Source: Macrocystis pyrifera (Eukaryota > Sar > Phaeophyceae > Laminariales > Laminariaceae). From it: a DNA stretch of 64,000 bases. Position 1 is the first letter of the stretch. Each line of letters opens with the position of its first letter. This document shows, in pieces, positions 40,549 to 52,488 of this stretch. The position numbers and the translations under genes are program-made. The stretch is from contig JASSKH010000011.1 of NCBI GenBank assembly GCA_031763025.1, positions 12,560,580 to 12,624,579 on the forward strand, in the 5' to 3' direction. The notes beneath the pieces are model-generated. The model was given only the letters and a program-made list of their open reading frames with translations, searched no databases and had not been told where the DNA came from.

Positions 40549-40731
40549 CAGTCTGCCAACACACGCACCGAAGTTTGCAAGCCTCTACGCTTTGTTTCGA
40601 TGGTTATACAAGCATGGACACCCGCCGCTCGCCTGTACATCCCTGTCGCCTGGTCGCAGGGGACCCGTGGCTTTGTCGTCCTGGCTATGAGCGTGACCGA
40701 TCCACCCGTTGCTTGCTCTGGCGACACCTTC
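40549..40731. repeat. 183-bp dispersed repeat, copy 2
   Basis: Nearly identical to 22,578-22,760; only about half a dozen substitutions by eye (CTGTACATCC for CTGCATATCC, GGGGACC for GGAGACC, GGCTATGAG for GGCCATGAG). Confidence 0.75.
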
Positions 40732-42480
40732 AGCGTCGTCATCTCTGGCATCAGTGTCGTCTGACAATTGATGGAAAATTCAGCCGTCTACGCCAAATGA
40801 GGGTAGAGGACTGTGAAATCGATGTCTCAAATCACACGAACGAGAGGGCTACACAATGTCGTTCGCTCGCATCAGAAATGTCAGACTTCACCATAAGAAA
40901 ACTAAACGTATATATTACACGCATGCCGCCATCCTTACGTTAGAACTCCAGCAAACGACCAATGACTCACCTGCTCCCTTTGCAGTGTTCCCTGTAGAAA
41001 GCCCTCGCTGTTGAAGTCACCAGTGCCTCCACACCATCGTCCAGTAGTAGCTTGTAAGATTCTGCCTGCGGATAATATATCTGCCCTCCAACGCTAAATC
41101 GTCGAAAGAGGCAAGTCCAGCAGACTCGAATCGTGTTTGGTCTTGGCGTGCACGCCCCCCGAACACGCCACCATGACGGTATGCCTGCTGGAAAAGCAAT
41201 TGCCGAACAGCATCATTCCGTTCTCCCGCTGCACGAGCGTTCGTTTCAACAGGACACAATGGGATTAAGGTTATATGGTATCTTCACCTCGGTCGTTCTG
41301 TGCAAAGCGATCATGGTCGACTGGAATTGTGCCATCGTCGCGTCTCTGCGTTCCCTGAACCTGAGGACCTGGCGCCCGGTTTGAAATGTATCGAAAACAT
41401 ACGGTGGTCGGTCATTCTATCGGTAAAGCAAAACATGCAACTGTAACGTCCAGCGCCCCTCAAGTGCTACACCCATAAGTGCCCTTGTCCTTCCCCCCTC
41501 ATCCACGCTCCTTTCCACGAAACAGGTCTCGTCTACGCCCTATCCACGAAACAAGCACGCCTATACAGCATCATCTACTCACCGCACGTGAAGCTGTCAC
41601 GGGGAGGCTCGGACGCAGCTGGTCGGGTTGTGGGAAACGATCAATATCATGAGTATAGGTGCCTTCGTCCGGTACGCCAGATCGCCTCCCACACCTGCGT
41701 TAATAAAGGCCGAGCAATCGGCGAGCAAGCGTTGCACGGAACGACATGCTGAATCTATTAGCGCAGGCCGGGATACGACGCCGCGAATTAGCGCCCTATC
41801 TCCCACCGGAACGAAATCGCAGCAGATGGTGATGCGGGGTTTAATGCAGCCGTAAAGACGAGCGTGATGCCCAGGAATAAAAATGGTTTATTGCGGGAGT
41901 TCCTGCCACAAAAAAGGGACTCAAGGAAACACGTACCCAGACGGTGTTTGTCATGGTACTCGTCGTTGGCTACGTTCACCTTCGTGGACCCACGAGAGCA
42001 GTAGGGAACGTCTCCTTGGTGAACCCAGAATAGACCCTCTGCACATGGAAGAGAAGGGCGTGCTGTAATGGGATTTGCGTTGAGGGCCGCCACTTTCCCC
42101 CCCCGGAATCGGCCGTCTCCCACTGGCTTCTACACCATGGACCTCCTTCTTTTCCACCCGACTGGCTGCTCCTACGAAAGACATGGACCGCGGAGCCGGG
42201 GGGGGTCGGACACGATACTCGGCAGGGACTCTATCTTCAGCTTTTAGAGAAAAAGGGCTGGCTGGAACGGCTGTCAGCTCGACTCCCATGTACGAGCTGG
42301 TCCCTGTCCCTCTGAAGCAATGGGAGGTCAGCACGGCAGTCATCTGGGGATAGGTTTAACGAGCGAGACGGTAGACGGACGACCGGTCGCGGCGATGTCG
42401 AGTCTTGTAGAGACAACAACCTGCGTCACTCGGTCTGACGAAACAGGTAAATCTCCTCTTGACCCTCGTCATAACTAGGT
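40732..42480. other. Unassigned region, possible diverged gene on minus
   Basis: GC-moderate sequence with overlapping minus-strand frames (41,597-41,806; 41,788-42,123; 41,951-42,343) that look less random than elsewhere, for example NKPFLFLGITLVFTAALNPA and CSAFINAGVGGDLAYRTKAP. No domain recognised, no reliable splice structure. Confidence 0.3.
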
Positions 42481-42629
42481 TGGTAGTTGTTCTGCTGTCC
42501 TATGGATCAAGTGTGTATCACTAAAACAGAGTAGTACAACCTGCAGCTAACTTGTAAGTACAACATAGTGGTTGGCTTCAAGCCGTTGCGCCCGTAGATC
42601 CCGAGCCTGGTCTCGTAGGAGAGCTCAAG

Positions 42630-42960
42630 CTGCCTTGTCGGCTGCTTCCTGCTGCTGCTGCTGCTGCTGCTGCTGCGGCTGGTGCTGGTGCTGGTGCTGG
42701 TGCTGATACTGCTGCTGATGTGGTGATTGTCGTTGTTGTTATTGCTGCTGCTTGAAGTTGATGGTGCCGGCACTTGTGCTTATGTCTACAGCAGTAGTAC
42801 GGTCTTCCCCTTGAGCTCGGCTGTTTGGCGGGTGCTGCTGCTGGAGGCTGTTGGTACCCCTCCCGCACTGCTTCCCCTCTTCGGCGTCTGGAACCTGACA
42901 CGGCGATTTCTGACTGCCAGATCTGCTGCTGCTGCTGCTGCTGCTCTGCTGTCGATGATG
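42630..42960. repeat. CTG/CAG microsatellites
   Basis: CTG runs at 42,650-42,675 and 42,920-42,945, with CTGGTG repeats at 42,680-42,705. Ser/Ala/Gln-rich frames here are repeat-driven. Confidence 0.7.
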
Positions 42961-43620
42961 TTCTGGCGTCACGGGAAGGAAGTGCCGCTAATAGACGACT
43001 CTTGACAGCCCAGTGAGCGCGATTCGAATTTCGGGGTGATTTCCGGGTGATTGTGGCCTCTAGGCCAACAGACATCGTCGTAACTAAAACTCGTCATCTA
43101 TCTCGCTCGGTAAATACCTCCGACTATCGGGTACTGGCCAACAAGAATGCATCGTATTAAAAACAAAGGTCCTACCTTCTGTCGTAGTGTGCTCGGGACT
43201 TCGAGATGGAATACCACGGTATTGGTGATGATCAACTGAATATACATTTTTAGATAGGCAGAATGTCATCCTTAGGAATCCAAGAAAACATGAGCATTAT
43301 CAATCACGATCGACACTAATAGGTCAATGCCTATCGTCATCACATCAACAGGGCCTTGATTGTAAGGTGTGAGAATGCCTATTCCCTTTATTAGTACAAG
43401 CCAAACAAATCAAAATGTCGGTTTTGAGGATTGAAATATATTGCATGGGTTTCAGTAACAACATGCTCCATTTCCCTCATGATTATGTGCGTAAGTTCGA
43501 GTGAACCATACTACACTCCATACAACCTGAATGAAAAAGATATACAAGAAATCAACCAGAAAGACCCGACATTATCCGCAATCAAACCGATCAAGCCGTG
43601 ATGAATTATTATTTCCATCG
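42961..43620. other. No recognisable gene
   Basis: AT-rich, short frames only. Confidence 0.4.
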
Positions 43621-43973
43621 TGTTGGAACGTATATTCCCGTATGCGAAGCATATATTGTTAATCGCGGCGCTTTGGGAATATTCATTGGAGCTAGCCTAG
43701 AAACCCCCTTCTGAGCAAACCATTTTGTCATGGTTTTGGAATCTTCTTTATGACGACGTCCCTGTAAACTGTACCAGGATACAGGTTAGTTCTAGAAAAC
43801 AACTGGGATGAGTTGTGTTCCCGATGAAGCCCGCCTCGCCTATTCGAGCTATCTCTCTCAACTCACTGGAGAAGCAAAAATAAGAAGATGGTGAACTATA
43901 AGCAGCGTACCCTACCCAGCGTCGGCATTCCTGTGTCTCATACCAGCTTGTATCTCTGCAATTTCTTAGCCCA
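43621..43973 (+). mobile_element. Copia-type LTR (probable)
   Basis: Starts TGTTGGAACGTATATTCCCG, a usual Copia LTR opening, and shares GCGCTT..GGAAT.TTC....GG.GC.AG.CTAGAAACCCC with 44,705-44,800. It ends near CTTAGCCCA, followed at once by TGGCGCCGGCGGC, which could be a primer-binding site. The sequence after it includes a plus frame with GGKHHGWNGRGE and RRFDRGRGGKGGG (about 44,313-44,405), a Gly/Arg-rich gag-like end. Confidence 0.5.
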
Positions 43974-44704
43974 TGGCGCCGGCGGCAGGACTGGTCCCCG
44001 CTGAGCAACCTTCTTTTGCGCGGCCCGACGCTTGTCACCCTGACAGCATCATCATGGAGATTTTCTGGGTTTTGGTTTTCGAGTCAATGGTTATTACCGA
44101 AGGGCTTCGGGCTCGGCCGGAGATACCCTGGGGCTCGTTGCTTGGTTCAGTCATCGACTCCCCCAGCATTGGTGGCTACAAAAAAAACTGGACCGTGACC
44201 ACCTGGCTTACTGAAACCTAGCCACCAAGAACTAACATCATTCCTACCGCTGAGTCCGGGAACACCACGCCGTCACCGCTTCACGTCTTGCTCATCGCAA
44301 CAAACCCATCATGGACGTCCAAGGTGGTAAACATCATGGGTGGAACGGTCGTGGCGAATAAACGCGGCGGTTCGATCGGGGTCGTGGTGGAAAAGGAGGG
44401 GGGGGGTGACACGATCCTGGCGGATGGTCCTCAGCACCTGCATTAGAAGGTTACTTGCGCCTTACCTGGTTTCTTCTGTTTGTTTCGTCTCCTTCCGACT
44501 AGTCGGTTTTTTTCATGAAGGGATCGTCGAAGCCTCACTGCGAGGGTGTCGAGTACAACTATTACCTCAACCCTGTATTGAATAGACGCATCTTCGATCT
44601 CTCTTTCAGATGTGGAGATGATATAGTCATCATCCTTACATCGTAGGGTGACTTGCATCTATGACTATTTAGGGTTGGCTTATGTCCTGGAGTAGCACAC
44701 CCAT

Positions 44705-44955
44705 TGTATAGGGACATATATCCCGCACGCGAATCGTATACGGTTATACGTAGCGCTTAAAGGAATTTTCGGTGGGGCCAGTCTAGAAACCCCGTGTTAG
44801 CAGAACTCCCATGTACTCGTTCCAGGTATTCTTGTCTAACGATATCTGGGAGTTCCACACACGGAGATATGAGTGATTGTGTTCGGAGTATTCGACGGGT
44901 TGTGACGCGTTTCGACTGCTACTTTTCCAGTTCTTCTTTTTGTTGTGTGTTCTAG
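44705..44955 (+). repeat. Second, diverged LTR-like sequence
   Basis: TGTATAGGGACATATATCCC, GCGCTTAAAGGAATTTTCGG and CAGTCTAGAAACCCCGTG match the 43,621 LTR. It may be the 3' LTR of that short element or an LTR neighbouring the Copia that follows; it does not match the sequence at 51,513. Confidence 0.45.
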
Positions 44956-45404
44956 GTGATAGTATACACCCTGAAGGGCTCGTATGAAGCTACTCAGGCT
45001 CGGCCCATCGCATCAGTGGGTGCATCGAACACGCTAGCGAGCTGTTTCGATTGCACGCACTCGCTGATTGGGGCTACGCCGAGAAACGAACTCCCCGCTC
45101 GGGGGGCGACCGCGAGAGCTTACGCTTTTCGGGCGCTTAGTCCTGAGGGACCTCAGCCGAGCAGAGGCACTGCCGACAACGAGGTCGAGAGGGCCAGGAC
45201 AGCTACAGGAGTATCGATTACACCGACAGCAGAGGCAGTCAGCTACGCCGTGTCAAAGGCCGCGGAAATGGCTTGTAGCGCCGAAGCGCGAAACCCTGTT
45301 CCGTCAGGGTTCGGTACGGAGAAAACACGAACGCAAGAGACGAGACTTCGCTGGAGGGCGGAACCGCAGGCTGCGATGATGAGATCACCCGCCTTAATTA
45401 AGAG

Positions 45405-46750
45405 ATGGCCGAGATGTGGCTCCAGCTGGCGATCAGAGAGGAAGAACGAACGAGGATGGAGAGGCTCCAGCATCGGCGCGGAAGGGTAATGCGCCCGCCG
45501 GAACCACATGATCGGCGAGGTACGTTCCTAGCTGGGCTTGGTAAACCCTCACCGAAGCTTGATAGCAGTATGGAATGTAGTTACGTAAAATGTTCGAAGT
45601 GGCTTATTTTCATGGGCCGTCACCAACACTTGCGACGACGCTTTAGAGGAGAATAGCAACCCGACTGTTGTATAGGTCCCAATCAAGATGAGTCAGCCGG
45701 GCCTAGATTACCGTTTCGAATTGGCAAGGGTAGCCGCGGCACGCAGGGCATATGAGGGCATCATCAAGACACTGACCAAATCATTTTGTTACACAAGATC
45801 TACGACATAGGCGGCCCTAGGCTTGCGATGGCCGCGGTACGTCGGCACTACGTCTTGAGTGACGACCTCGACAAGCAGGCCTTTCAGAGGGAGTACATTA
45901 GAGCCCAGATAAAAAAGGGGGAGAACCCTACCCTTTATTCTGAGAAGATGAGCATCATCCGAGGGATGATCTCTGATGTAGGGATCCCGAAATCGGGTCA
46001 GCGCGCCAACCTCCACCTACTATAATACTTGACGTCCGAGTATGAGGTAGACAAACACATCTTGCAGTACGCCCCGAACCTGACTTTTAACATGATCGAG
46101 AACCGGGTACGTATTACTTACCGGACGCCGGAATCGAGTAGGAGGCAGGTGATCGATGGCCTAGCACAGGCCTTGGTAGCTACAGGCGGGGGTGGATCTG
46201 GTGGACAGGGGAACTTCCCCAGCCCTAGTTCTGACCACTGCATGGGCGGCGGAGGTGGCGTGGCGAGAGGTGGCGCCATTTGGAACTGGGGGCAGCAACA
46301 GCAGCAGCCACACCAGCGACAACCGCAGCAGTACCAGCAGCCCAACCAGCAGCAACCATCACGACGCACCAACAGCAACACCAGCATGGTCAAGGCTGAG
46401 CAGGCCAGAACTGGGGAGGTGCCCGTTCGCGAAACAAGAACGGGAAGCCGAAGACAAATTGGCAGAAGCAGGATCCACACGCCAGCGACGGCGGCGGACA
46501 TCAGCCATGATCGCTACACGCCGCCGACGGCAGAGGTGGAGACCAGTCGTGGCCGCAGCTACGCGACGCACGCTTTGTCGGGCCCGAAGGACACCCACCT
46601 GGTACCCACCGCGTTCATGGTGCCGCCGGGTCTCCCCCTAACCTACGTCGACCACGAGGCACCGAGCCGGGAATCCACGCCACCGACCCGTGCCCAAGGT
46701 GTTACAGGTGCGGTCAGATAGGCCACTTTGTTGCGAACTGCAGCGCTATT
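45405..46750 (+). pseudogene. Copia gag with CCHC zinc knuckle
   Basis: Pieces in two or three frames: MAEMWLQLAIREEERTRMER, KWLIFMGRHQHLRRRF, MSQPGLDYRFELARVAA (45,687), RLAMAAVRRHYVLSDDLDKQ, RAQIKKGENPTLYSEKMSII, YAPNLTFNMIENRVRITYRT, a Gly-rich and then Gln-rich stretch, and CYRCGQIGHFVANC (46,700-46,741), a perfect C-X2-C-X4-H-X4-C. In-frame stops at 45,654 and 46,023 and shifts near 45,680 and 46,690 disable it. Confidence 0.82.
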
Positions 46751-46849
46751 GTGACGTTGGTAGATGGCCCGAACCCACCTAGAGAGGTTCACCAGAGCCA
46801 CATCGAGATGGATACCGCCCAGTTTACTACACTACTACTCCCCACCCCA

Positions 46850-47165
46850 GCCCTCATCCCGCAGCCGCAGCAGCAGCTCCAGCAGCAGTCACAGTACCAC
46901 CAGCCGCAGAGGAAGCCGCAGTTCCAGCAGCAGCCACAATACCAGCAGCATCATCAGCTGCAGCGGTACCAGGAATAGCTCCAGCAGGAGTCACAGATCC
47001 CGCTGCAGTCACTGTACCAGCACCCACAGCACCACCCGCAGCACCAGCAGAAATCACAGCGCCATCAGCGGTAGCAGCGGCCTCAGCCCCAGCGGCCGTC
47101 GCAGTACCAGCATGAGCAACAGCAGCACTACCAGCACTCACAGCAACAGGCGCAGCAGCCACCGC
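46850..47165 (+). repeat. CAG-rich (Gln/Pro/Ala) linker of the Copia
   Basis: CAGCAGC(T/C)CCAGCAG-type repeats after the zinc knuckle; long Ala/Thr frames on the minus strand here are the complement of the repeat. Confidence 0.6.
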
Positions 47166-47171
47166 GGCAAA

Positions 47172-47620
47172 TACTCCGCTGCCGACGAATCATCACATTT
47201 TCTCACAGCACAGTCTGCTTTGATTGGTAAGTATGTTGTTTTGTCGGAAAGGGGGACTGCGCGTTAAGTTACAGATGACGGGGCGACAATGCGCATGATC
47301 CCTAACCCGGACCACGTATAAAAAACAATCGCCCCCCCTTTCCAGAGAACTCGAAGATATTTATCGGTGACGGTACCGAACGGGAAGCCGAAAATGTAGG
47401 CGGTGTGAACTTGATTGTTCACAGCACGGAAGACGTGCGAATGGCCTTTGAGAGTGTTTGATTTATCCCAAGCCTGGAGGTGAACTTGCTCTCACTGCAC
47501 ACCGTTCAGGCAAAGGAGGCATTCACTGCCGATTCCATTGGTGCCCAACTGATGGGTGGCCGTTTTTTTTTTTCCGAAAGACAGAACCGGTTCATGTCTG
47601 CACGCGTCGCCCCCCACCCT
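47172..47620 (+). pseudogene. Copia protease remnant and following pol segment
   Basis: YSAADESSHFLTAQSALI (from 47,177) sits where an aspartic protease would have D-S/T-G..SHF; the DSG is damaged (DES). Then IFIGDGTEREAENVGGVNLI, VHSTEDVRMAFESV, a stop, FIPSLEVNLLSLHTVQ, the usual Copia stretch between protease and integrase. Confidence 0.65.
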
Positions 47621-48240
47621 ACCTCCTTTTCCCCCCCCTTACAGGGTGCACCGGCTTTGATTGCCTTGATGCAACCCCTCCTCCCGCCCTCCCCCTCGCG
47701 CGCCGGTGCCTGTGACGGAACAAGCGGTGAAGACGCCGCGAGTATCGGCTATGCCACCGTCGCCGGAGGTGATGATAGACTTGCCGGGAATGGCGAAGCC
47801 GATGGTAGCTGTTCCCCCCCCTTTCCGCCCTGTGCATGGTATGTCGGCTCTGCAACCCCCCGCCCCCCCCACCGCCCTCATTGCCGGTGCATCTGACGGT
47901 ACAATCGGTGAGGACGCCGGGAGTATCTGCAATGCCGCCGCCGCCGAGGATGGTGGTAGCGGTAGACTCGTCGGGAATGGCGGAGCCGTTGGTAGCTAGT
48001 CTCCCCCCTTTGCACCCTTTCCACCCCATGCATGACATCCCGGTTTTTCAACCCCCCCTCCCCCCCCCCCCTCGTGAACCCATGCCTGTGATGGTACAAT
48101 GGATGAGGACACCGGGAGTATCTGCTATGCCACTGTCGCCGGGAGTGATGGTAGCGGAAGACCCGTCGGTGGCGGTGGAACTAATTGTAGCGGTAGCAAC
48201 ACCTCCTCCAGTGTCGGGACCTAGCGAACCGGCATCGTCG
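47621..48240 (+). repeat. Pro-rich spacer with diverged ~125-165-bp repeats
   Basis: GTATC(G/T)GC(T/A)ATGCC(A/G)C followed by GTGATGGTAG-like words recurs at about 47,740, 47,923 and 48,115, with C-runs between. It interrupts the normal pre-integrase segment. Confidence 0.5.
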
Positions 48241-48244
48241 TCAG

Positions 48245-49686
48245 TCAACCCCCAGGAAAAATGCCTTCCACCTCTGCCCCCGCGTTCCACCCGGAAATTA
48301 CTGCTGACGTGCCCATCCCCGGCGTTAGATGGTTCAAGGAGGTAGACATTCATATATTTCACGTATGCAACGCCCACGCCCACGAAGGTCTTGTACGCTG
48401 ACACGGCCAACCAGCAAGGCAATAAGATCACGGGTACCCTGGTCACTTGCCGTGGGTGTGTGCAGACGGAAGGGAGGCATGCGTCAATACCTACGAATAC
48501 ATCGTCCCGGAAGATATTCCCCTGCAGGGTGTTTTGTTGACCTTGCCGGCCCCATGAAAATCGCGTGTGCTTGGGGGGCTCTGTACCCGGTCCTGTTTAA
48601 GTATGACGCGACGCGCATAAGGTGGCTGTACCCCATCGAGAGCAAGAACGCTTGCCAGGTGGCCACGGGGACCGACTTTGGCAGAGCCGTCGAGTGTCCC
48701 CGGACTGACACCGGCACAGAGTTCGTGAACGCACTCTTTGCGTGACTATGCGTCAACGAATGTATCTGACATGAGCACACCGGGGTCGACGGGCCGAAGC
48801 ACAACGGTGTGGTCGAGTGTGGACTCGGTCTGATCCGGGAAGGCGGCGTGGCCGCTTGCGTTGAGGACCCGCGCTGTTCCCCGGGCAGCTCTCGAACCTG
48901 GACCGCTACTGGATGGAAGCGGCCATCTACGTGAACGTCTACCTAACCATCACAGCGATGACGGCGAACGCCCATTTCCAGTCGCCGAGCGGGGTATTCG
49001 TTGGAACACTGCCGACGCGCAACACCCTCCCCTTCATCCAGCCCGGATTCCACCACACACACCGCACCCAAACGTCTGATCCCAAAGCCGTTCGGTGCTT
49101 TTACCTCTTCACGAGGAGAAACCCTCCGCGGGACTGCTTTAATGTGGTCTCGGCATTCCGCAGTACGAGCAACTCGCGGTACGTCACCTGGGAGGTGGAG
49201 TGTAAGCCGATCATCGAAGCGGCGCCTCAGGCGATGAAAGACGCCGCACCGGTACCGAGGGAGGCCGATCTGCACGTCACGTACTTACCGCCGGAGCTAG
49301 CGACTGTGTCTCCGGGGATCACGCCGGTGATGACGCCGGCGCCACCGGCGGTACCGCAGCCGCCGCCGGTCGTGATGATGTCGCCGCTGCATCCACCGTT
49401 GGCCGAGAACCCTCAGCTGAGGATTACAAGGCCCCCGTGGAATTGTTTTATTTCTATCGGAGATGACGCCGATGATTGTGCCGGAGTCACCGGAGTTCCG
49501 CCGCCACCGGGGGTTATATCACCGTCATCCCCACCGGGGGCCGAGAACTCTCAGATCAAGGGCGATAAGGGTCCCCCGGACAACGAGCACCGTCAACCAT
49601 GGCGGACGCGCGCGAGGACAAGGACGATGACGACGGCGCCCCTTCAAGCGGGGATGACGCCGGTGAGGACGCCGGCGCCACCGTAG
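48245..49686 (+). pseudogene. Copia integrase
   Basis: Zinc-binding head HIFHVCNAHAHEGLVYADTA with LVTCRGCVQTEGRHA, then in another frame FVDLAGPMKIACAWGAL (first Asp) and RTDTGTEFVNALFA (second Asp), a stop, GPKHNGVVECGLGLIREGG (Glu region), then 48,913-49,686 open: DRYWMEAAIYVNVYL, TLPFIQPGFHHTHRT, RYVTWEVECKPIIE and a Pro-rich linker. At least three frame changes. Confidence 0.82.
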
Positions 49687-50900
49687 GTGCCGCCACTGCC
49701 GGGGCTAATGATACCGTCATCCCCACAAAGGGCCGAAAACCCTCAGGTTGAGAACGACGACAACCCCTCGGACTACGAGCTCTTCCAACCGGGGCGGACG
49801 CGGACGAGGAGGAGGGTGTACCACTACTTGTCTACTACGGCGCGGAAAGCTGACCACGCATGTCTTAACCAGCTTCCACCCAACCAGCCCGCCTCTGCTC
49901 GTCCAACGTATGACGCCGGCCAACTCCCGGAGCCAGCGACTTATCAGGAGGCGATGCGCTCGGCATACCCTGCCAACTAGTTCCATGCAATGGAAAAGGA
50001 GATTACCGGACTCGAGGAAGCTGGAGATTTCGTTAATACTTTGGGTCAAACATTGGGGACGTAGGATCGGCCAAGTGGACCTTCACACGGAAGGCAGGTG
50101 TGCATGGTACTGTCGTGAAAGCAATAGCGCGACTTGTAGCGAGAGTGTTTAGCCAAGGCCAAAATGAAACTTTTGCCCCCACCCCTAACACGTCTTGCAT
50201 CCGTTTGATGGCTTCGATAGCCTGCGAGTTACGATTGGATTAACGCCATTTCGATGTACAACAAGCTTTTGTCCAGGCCGAACAACAGGACCTTGTTTTA
50301 ATGGGGACTCCACAGGGTTGTGGAGATTTGAGCGGTAAAGTAGTGCACTTGAATCGCAGTCTACACGGCTTGAAACAGGCGTCGAGATCCTGGCATAGAC
50401 ACCCGGTCACCCGACTAAAGAGTCGTAGGTTTGAACAGAGCCTCGCAGACCCGTGTGTGTGTGTTTCGATTCATCGCGGCGGGATCTGTTTCCATCCTTA
50501 CTGCGGTTCACGTCAACGGAACGTTTGCGGTAGACCGTAAGGAGAGATGAAACCGGTTGTGCGAGGACCTGAACGGCCTAGTCCCTATTAACAACTTCGG
50601 AGAGCTGCGATGATATGCCGGCTGCCACTATTCCCGAGACAAGGTCGCGGGTTCGTAGATAATCTCACAGAGATCTTTCGTAAAAAAGATGGTCAAGCAC
50701 TTTGGCGTGACCGCTGGTAGGAACACCCCACTTTCGCCTGAGGTTTTTTCGTGAGGTGTTTGACGAGGAGCCCAGTGGTGACTGTCCGAATCTTGAACTA
50801 GTGAGCAGTTTGCTGTGTTTTTGTTCCAGACGAGACCTGACGTCTCAAGTGCCGTGAGGGCGATCGCGAAGTATATGCATGCCCCCAAACTCAAGTACTG
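49687..50900 (+). pseudogene. Copia reverse transcriptase
   Basis: EPATYQEAMRSAYPAN, stop, FHAMEKEITGLEEAGDFV; later KAIARLVARVFSQGQNETF, MGTPQGCGDLSGKVVHLNRS and LHGLKQASRSWHRHPVTRLK (50,300-50,440). The catalytic YVDD is replaced by HVNG in VHVNGTFAVDRKE (about 50,508). Many stops. Confidence 0.82.
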
Positions 50901-50934
50901 GCTGGCTGCGCGAGGAATTTTGGGGTAGCTGAAT

Positions 50935-51459
50935 GTGAAAAGTAGCTACGGCATTACCTTTCAGATGGGCAGTGGCATAGAGTTGGTAGTTTATGCAGGC
51001 GCAGCTTGTGCCCCCCGAGGCACTATTAATAGGAGGAAGTCTATCTCGAGTGGAGCCGTGATGTTTGGAGGTGCGGCCATTCCATGGATTTCTAAGACGC
51101 AGAAGCTTTGCACACTCTCCACGACTGAGGCACAGTACGTTGCGATGGCAGAGGGGTTCAAGAAGGCTCTTCTTCTACAGTCAGTGTGGCGATTTATATC
51201 GCCTGATTTTGGGGATCCGTGCAATCTTGTTTCTGATGCCAACAAGGTTGCCATCCAGATAGCAGTCAACCCCGTGACGGACCCTAACTCGAAGCACCTA
51301 AATATCCGCCTCGTCTCCCTGCGAGAATTTGTCGAGCAGGACGAGTTTGAAATCGCGCATGAGAAGCGGCAATATCAATATGCCGACTTCTATGCGAAAT
51401 CCGTTCCGGAAGACGCTTCCCGCTTCCCGCTTCGTGGATTTTGTTTTTCTGAGGTGTGA
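50935..51459 (+). pseudogene. Copia RNase H
   Basis: The longest intact part: SSYGITFQMGSGIELVVYAG (normally ..FADAD; first Asp now Gly), RKSISSGAVMFGGAAIPWIS, TLSTTEAQYVAMAEGFK (Glu kept), LVSDANKVAIQIAVNPV (Asp kept), SKHLNIRLVSLREFVEQDEF, FYAKSVPEDASRF. 174 residues, usual length. Confidence 0.88.
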
Positions 51460-51493
51460 CGAGTTTTGTACATTTTCTGAGGTATATGACTGA

Positions 51494-51900
51494 ACGGAAG
51501 AAATTTGGGGTTTGTGGAGAGATATTGAATCGTTGGCATGCTTGAATTGAGAGGATATGGCAAGAGCGTCGTAGAGTTGATGACGGGTGCAGTTGGTTGA
51601 ACTGGGATAGCAGAGGGTTCGAAGGGTTGAAGCAGTGAGGAAGAAGACTCTCTACTGCCGTAGTACTAGACTCGTAGGTGTGTACGAGCAGGAGTTTGCC
51701 ATTTGGTAGCAGGCCGGCGAGTTGAAAGAAGAAAGACGAATGTGATGGCAGCTGCTGCTGTAGACGCGGAGAGTGCTTCTGCGACAGCCAACCGATGCAG
51801 CTGCTAATACGGAGGCGGAGAACACTGCTGCTCTTTTTGCGGTTGCTACCGGTGAGGACGTGGCGCTTGCTGGAGGTGAGGTCTAGCTTCATCGAAAGAT
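51494..51900 (+). repeat. Probable polypurine tract and 3' LTR of the Copia
   Basis: GGAAGAAATTTGGGG (51,496-51,510) then TGTGGAGAGATATTGAATCG at 51,513, a usual Copia LTR opening. The far end is not identified. Confidence 0.5.
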
Positions 51901-52488
51901 GGATGTAGGCGCCGCATGTGGTTACAGGTCACAGTAGTAAACACAAAACAAGAGCATATACCCTGATGCCGTAAATTGATGGTATCCGACGTGGGGCTTC
52001 CATTCCACTCTGGATTAACCTAACTCTAACTGACGGACATCAGCACCCTGTTTTAACACGTATTGGACAAATGTGACAACATCACATGCTAAACAATACA
52101 CACAACTTAATATCACCTGCGACACAACACGCACGCTTGTATGTCTACGGAAGTTAAAACTACGACAGCGTTGGCATGACTCATGATTTCTTCTATGTGC
52201 AGTGAAGCAACTCGATGCCGCAACTCTGCTATCATTGGTCCGAAGCATGTACCCGACCAGGTGAGATATTACGCTACAGTACCGAATCGATACAACTATG
52301 TGCTGTATCCTGCATGCCACCACGTTGAACGCAGAGATTGTGACGAAACAGGGTAGTCAGATCCGATTTGCAGCCTCGAACGCTTGTCCGCTGCTTGATA
52401 AACATAGCTCTCATGACGGAAATGTCCGGTTCAAACAGCGCCGATCACTCCTGATAAACCACAGTTGCTGACCCACGCCACACCATCG
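51901..52488. other. No recognisable gene
   Basis: Short frames only (for example 52,015-52,323 on minus). No motif. Confidence 0.4.

Larger units (their letters stand above)
44956..51900 (+). mobile_element. Copia-type LTR retrotransposon, heavily mutated
   Basis: Domains in Copia order: gag with zinc knuckle, protease remnant, pre-integrase, integrase, RT, RNase H, then a polypurine-like tract and a probable 3' LTR at 51,513. Frames are broken many times. Catalytic residues are lost in the protease, RT (YVDD read as HVNG) and RNase H (first Asp to Gly). No 5' LTR matching the 3' end was found, so the left boundary is approximate. Confidence 0.85.

Noticed and set aside
42507-43075. Ser/Gln-rich proteins on the minus strand
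   Set aside because: Driven by CTG/CAG microsatellites; no domain and no support for splicing.
46850-47165. 102-residue Ala/Gly-rich minus-strand protein
   Set aside because: Complement of the CAG-rich Copia linker; pure low complexity.
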